DNA of 23,192 bases. Origin: Firmicutes bacterium UBA3906 (GTDB lineage: Bacteria; Bacillota; Clostridia; Caldicoprobacterales; DTU083). Below the pieces are notes generated by a model that was not told the origin of the DNA, ran no database searches, and was given only the letters and a program-made list of their open reading frames with translations. The position numbers and the translations under genes are program-made. Positions 22,352 through 23,192 of the stretch are shown here, piece after piece. The stretch covers positions 1 to 23,192 of the forward strand of contig DGFG01000122.1 of assembly GCA_002391555.1 (NCBI GenBank), in the 5' to 3' direction. Each line of letters starts with the position of its first letter. Position 1 is the first letter of the stretch.

Positions 22352-22603
22352 ACAAAAACCCCTTTCTTTATTCGCCGATAACATTTACCGGCTTATTTTT
22401 AGAAATTAAACTACAGTTAGTTTTCAACAAATTACCTGAAATTCCTGCCATATAATCGGTCAAAATACATTTTTTTCTGACCAAACTTATTAGGGACTTG
22501 ATGAAATTGTGGATTCTATCACTGATACTGTGGATAACAAAGCAATCCTAAAGCCAGTCTATAATTTTAAGGCATTAAAATTTCTATCTATTTATAGTTA
22601 TGC

Positions 22604-22984
22604 CTACAGTCGCTCATGTATTAATGCTCTAAAATCTATTAGGGAAAACCGCTTCATAGCCCTATTTCCGTATATGGCAAACCTTTTAGTGATCTTCTGT
22701 TCGTAATGATGCCTAAATAGATCTAGGTCAGTCCAAGTCCGCCAGTTGTAGTATTCAATAAATGCATTAGTGATGTTTTCGACAGTGTAGACCTCTTCAT
22801 GTACAGGTATCTTGGGACTAGGTATTATGTAAGTAGTATGGCTTGGTTCAGGTGACCTGTACTCATAAGCAGATGGGGATGCTTGTTCAGTTTTACTGGG
22901 CTTGTCAGTTTCTTGCGAGCCTGTACAAGACCCTGATACTATTAATATTATAAAGGTCACTAGAGTGAGGGCTATTTTCTTCAC
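22604..22984 (-). CDS. small lipoprotein of unknown function
   Basis: 126 residues. MKKIALTLVTFIILIVSGSC is a lipoprotein signal peptide, with Cys at 20. A linker rich in Ser, Pro, Thr and Glu follows (SKTEQASPSAYEYRSPEPSH). Then comes a helical/aromatic region: NITNAFIEYYNWRTWTDLDL and FRHHYEQKITKRF. The mature part is only about 60 residues after the linker, shorter than most such domains, so the C-terminus may be lost; the 219 bases downstream show no clear continuation. It is likely exposed on the outer face of the membrane. AAGGTG precedes the ATG. Confidence 0.65.
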   Translation of the reverse strand: MKKIALTLVTFIILIVSGSCTGSQETDKPSKTEQASPSAYEYRSPEPSHTTYIIPSPKIPVHEEVYTVENITNAFIEYYNWRTWTDLDLFRHHYEQKITKRFAIYGNRAMKRFSLIDFRALIHERL

Positions 22985-23027
22985 CTTGCACCACCTATCT
23001 TTTGCTAAATCTATTCCTTGCTATAGG

Positions 23028-23192
23028 CTATCTTATGGATTTGTATATATTAAAGAAAACATTGTAACGTTCAGGATTACTTATTTCCTTAAGCTTAGAT
23101 ATCCCTGTCATATTTTTATATTGAGTATTCGCCATTGTGTCTACTACTGTCTCATCCTCTAAAATCAAGACTTCACTGCCTGCACAGTTACA
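23028..23192 (-). CDS. partial CDS running off the right edge
   Basis: The last 54 codons of a minus-strand gene whose start is outside the window. It is open from the edge to TAG at 23028-23030: CNCAGSEVLILEDETVVDTM, then ANTQYKNMTGISKLKEISNP, then ERYNVFFNIYKSIR. No known motif is recognised. An alternating hydrophobic strand (EVLILEDE) and a charged helix suggest a folded domain. The small lipoprotein gene begins 43 bases downstream and may be in the same unit. Confidence 0.6.
   Translation of the reverse strand, partial: CNCAGSEVLILEDETVVDTMANTQYKNMTGISKLKEISNPERYNVFFNIYKSIR

Overview
The window looks like a spore-forming, motile member of the Clostridia (low-GC Firmicutes). The evidence is AT-rich DNA, strong GGAGG-type ribosome binding sites with several TTG/GTG starts, a BofA sporulation protein beside its DUF2508 partner, an orphan CheB methylesterase, a Gram-positive LexA box, a YtrA-type GntR/ABC operon and an M-box magnesium riboswitch in front of mgtE. 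No species is named because nothing in the sequence fixes it.

The window has two compositional halves. Bases 1 to about 8.6 kb are an accessory region. It holds small single genes, nearly all on the minus strand (DUF898, an unknown membrane-anchored protein, GNAT, VOC/glyoxalase, a small basic protein, DinB-like, a 74-residue protein). It also holds two gene remnants with in-frame stops, a 305-bp duplicated piece of the dinB-like gene, a lone SOS-controlled small protein, a HigB toxin with a HigA antitoxin fused to an ImmA/IrrE metalloprotease domain, and a phage/plasmid-type replication pair (DnaD-domain initiator plus zinc-ribbon protein). This looks like a decaying integrated element or accessory-gene hotspot.

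From about 8.9 kb onward the DNA is very rich in the tetramer CTAG (16 in 18961-19920, against 1 in 5461-6480) and carries host-type genes: trpS, bofA and the DUF2508 gene, cheB, a stand-alone ATP-cone protein, a DUF5655-type protein, a self-regulated GntR-ABC operon, a lipoprotein, mgtE, a second ABC exporter, an AIM24-like protein, a small lipoprotein and a partial gene at the right edge.

Regulation can be read directly in several places. There is a LexA box at 5078-5089, a promoter whose -10 lies inside a 36-bp perfect palindrome in front of the GntR operon, and an M-box plus intrinsic terminator plus good sigma-A promoter for mgtE. Well-formed terminators delimit most transcription units. 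I see no CRISPR array, rRNA, tRNA, complete insertion sequence or integrase. I found no clearly new multi-gene system. The best leads are the solitary SOS-controlled small protein, the HigA-protease toxin-antitoxin pair, the candidate origin repeats inside the DnaD-type initiator gene, and the sharp CTAG boundary.
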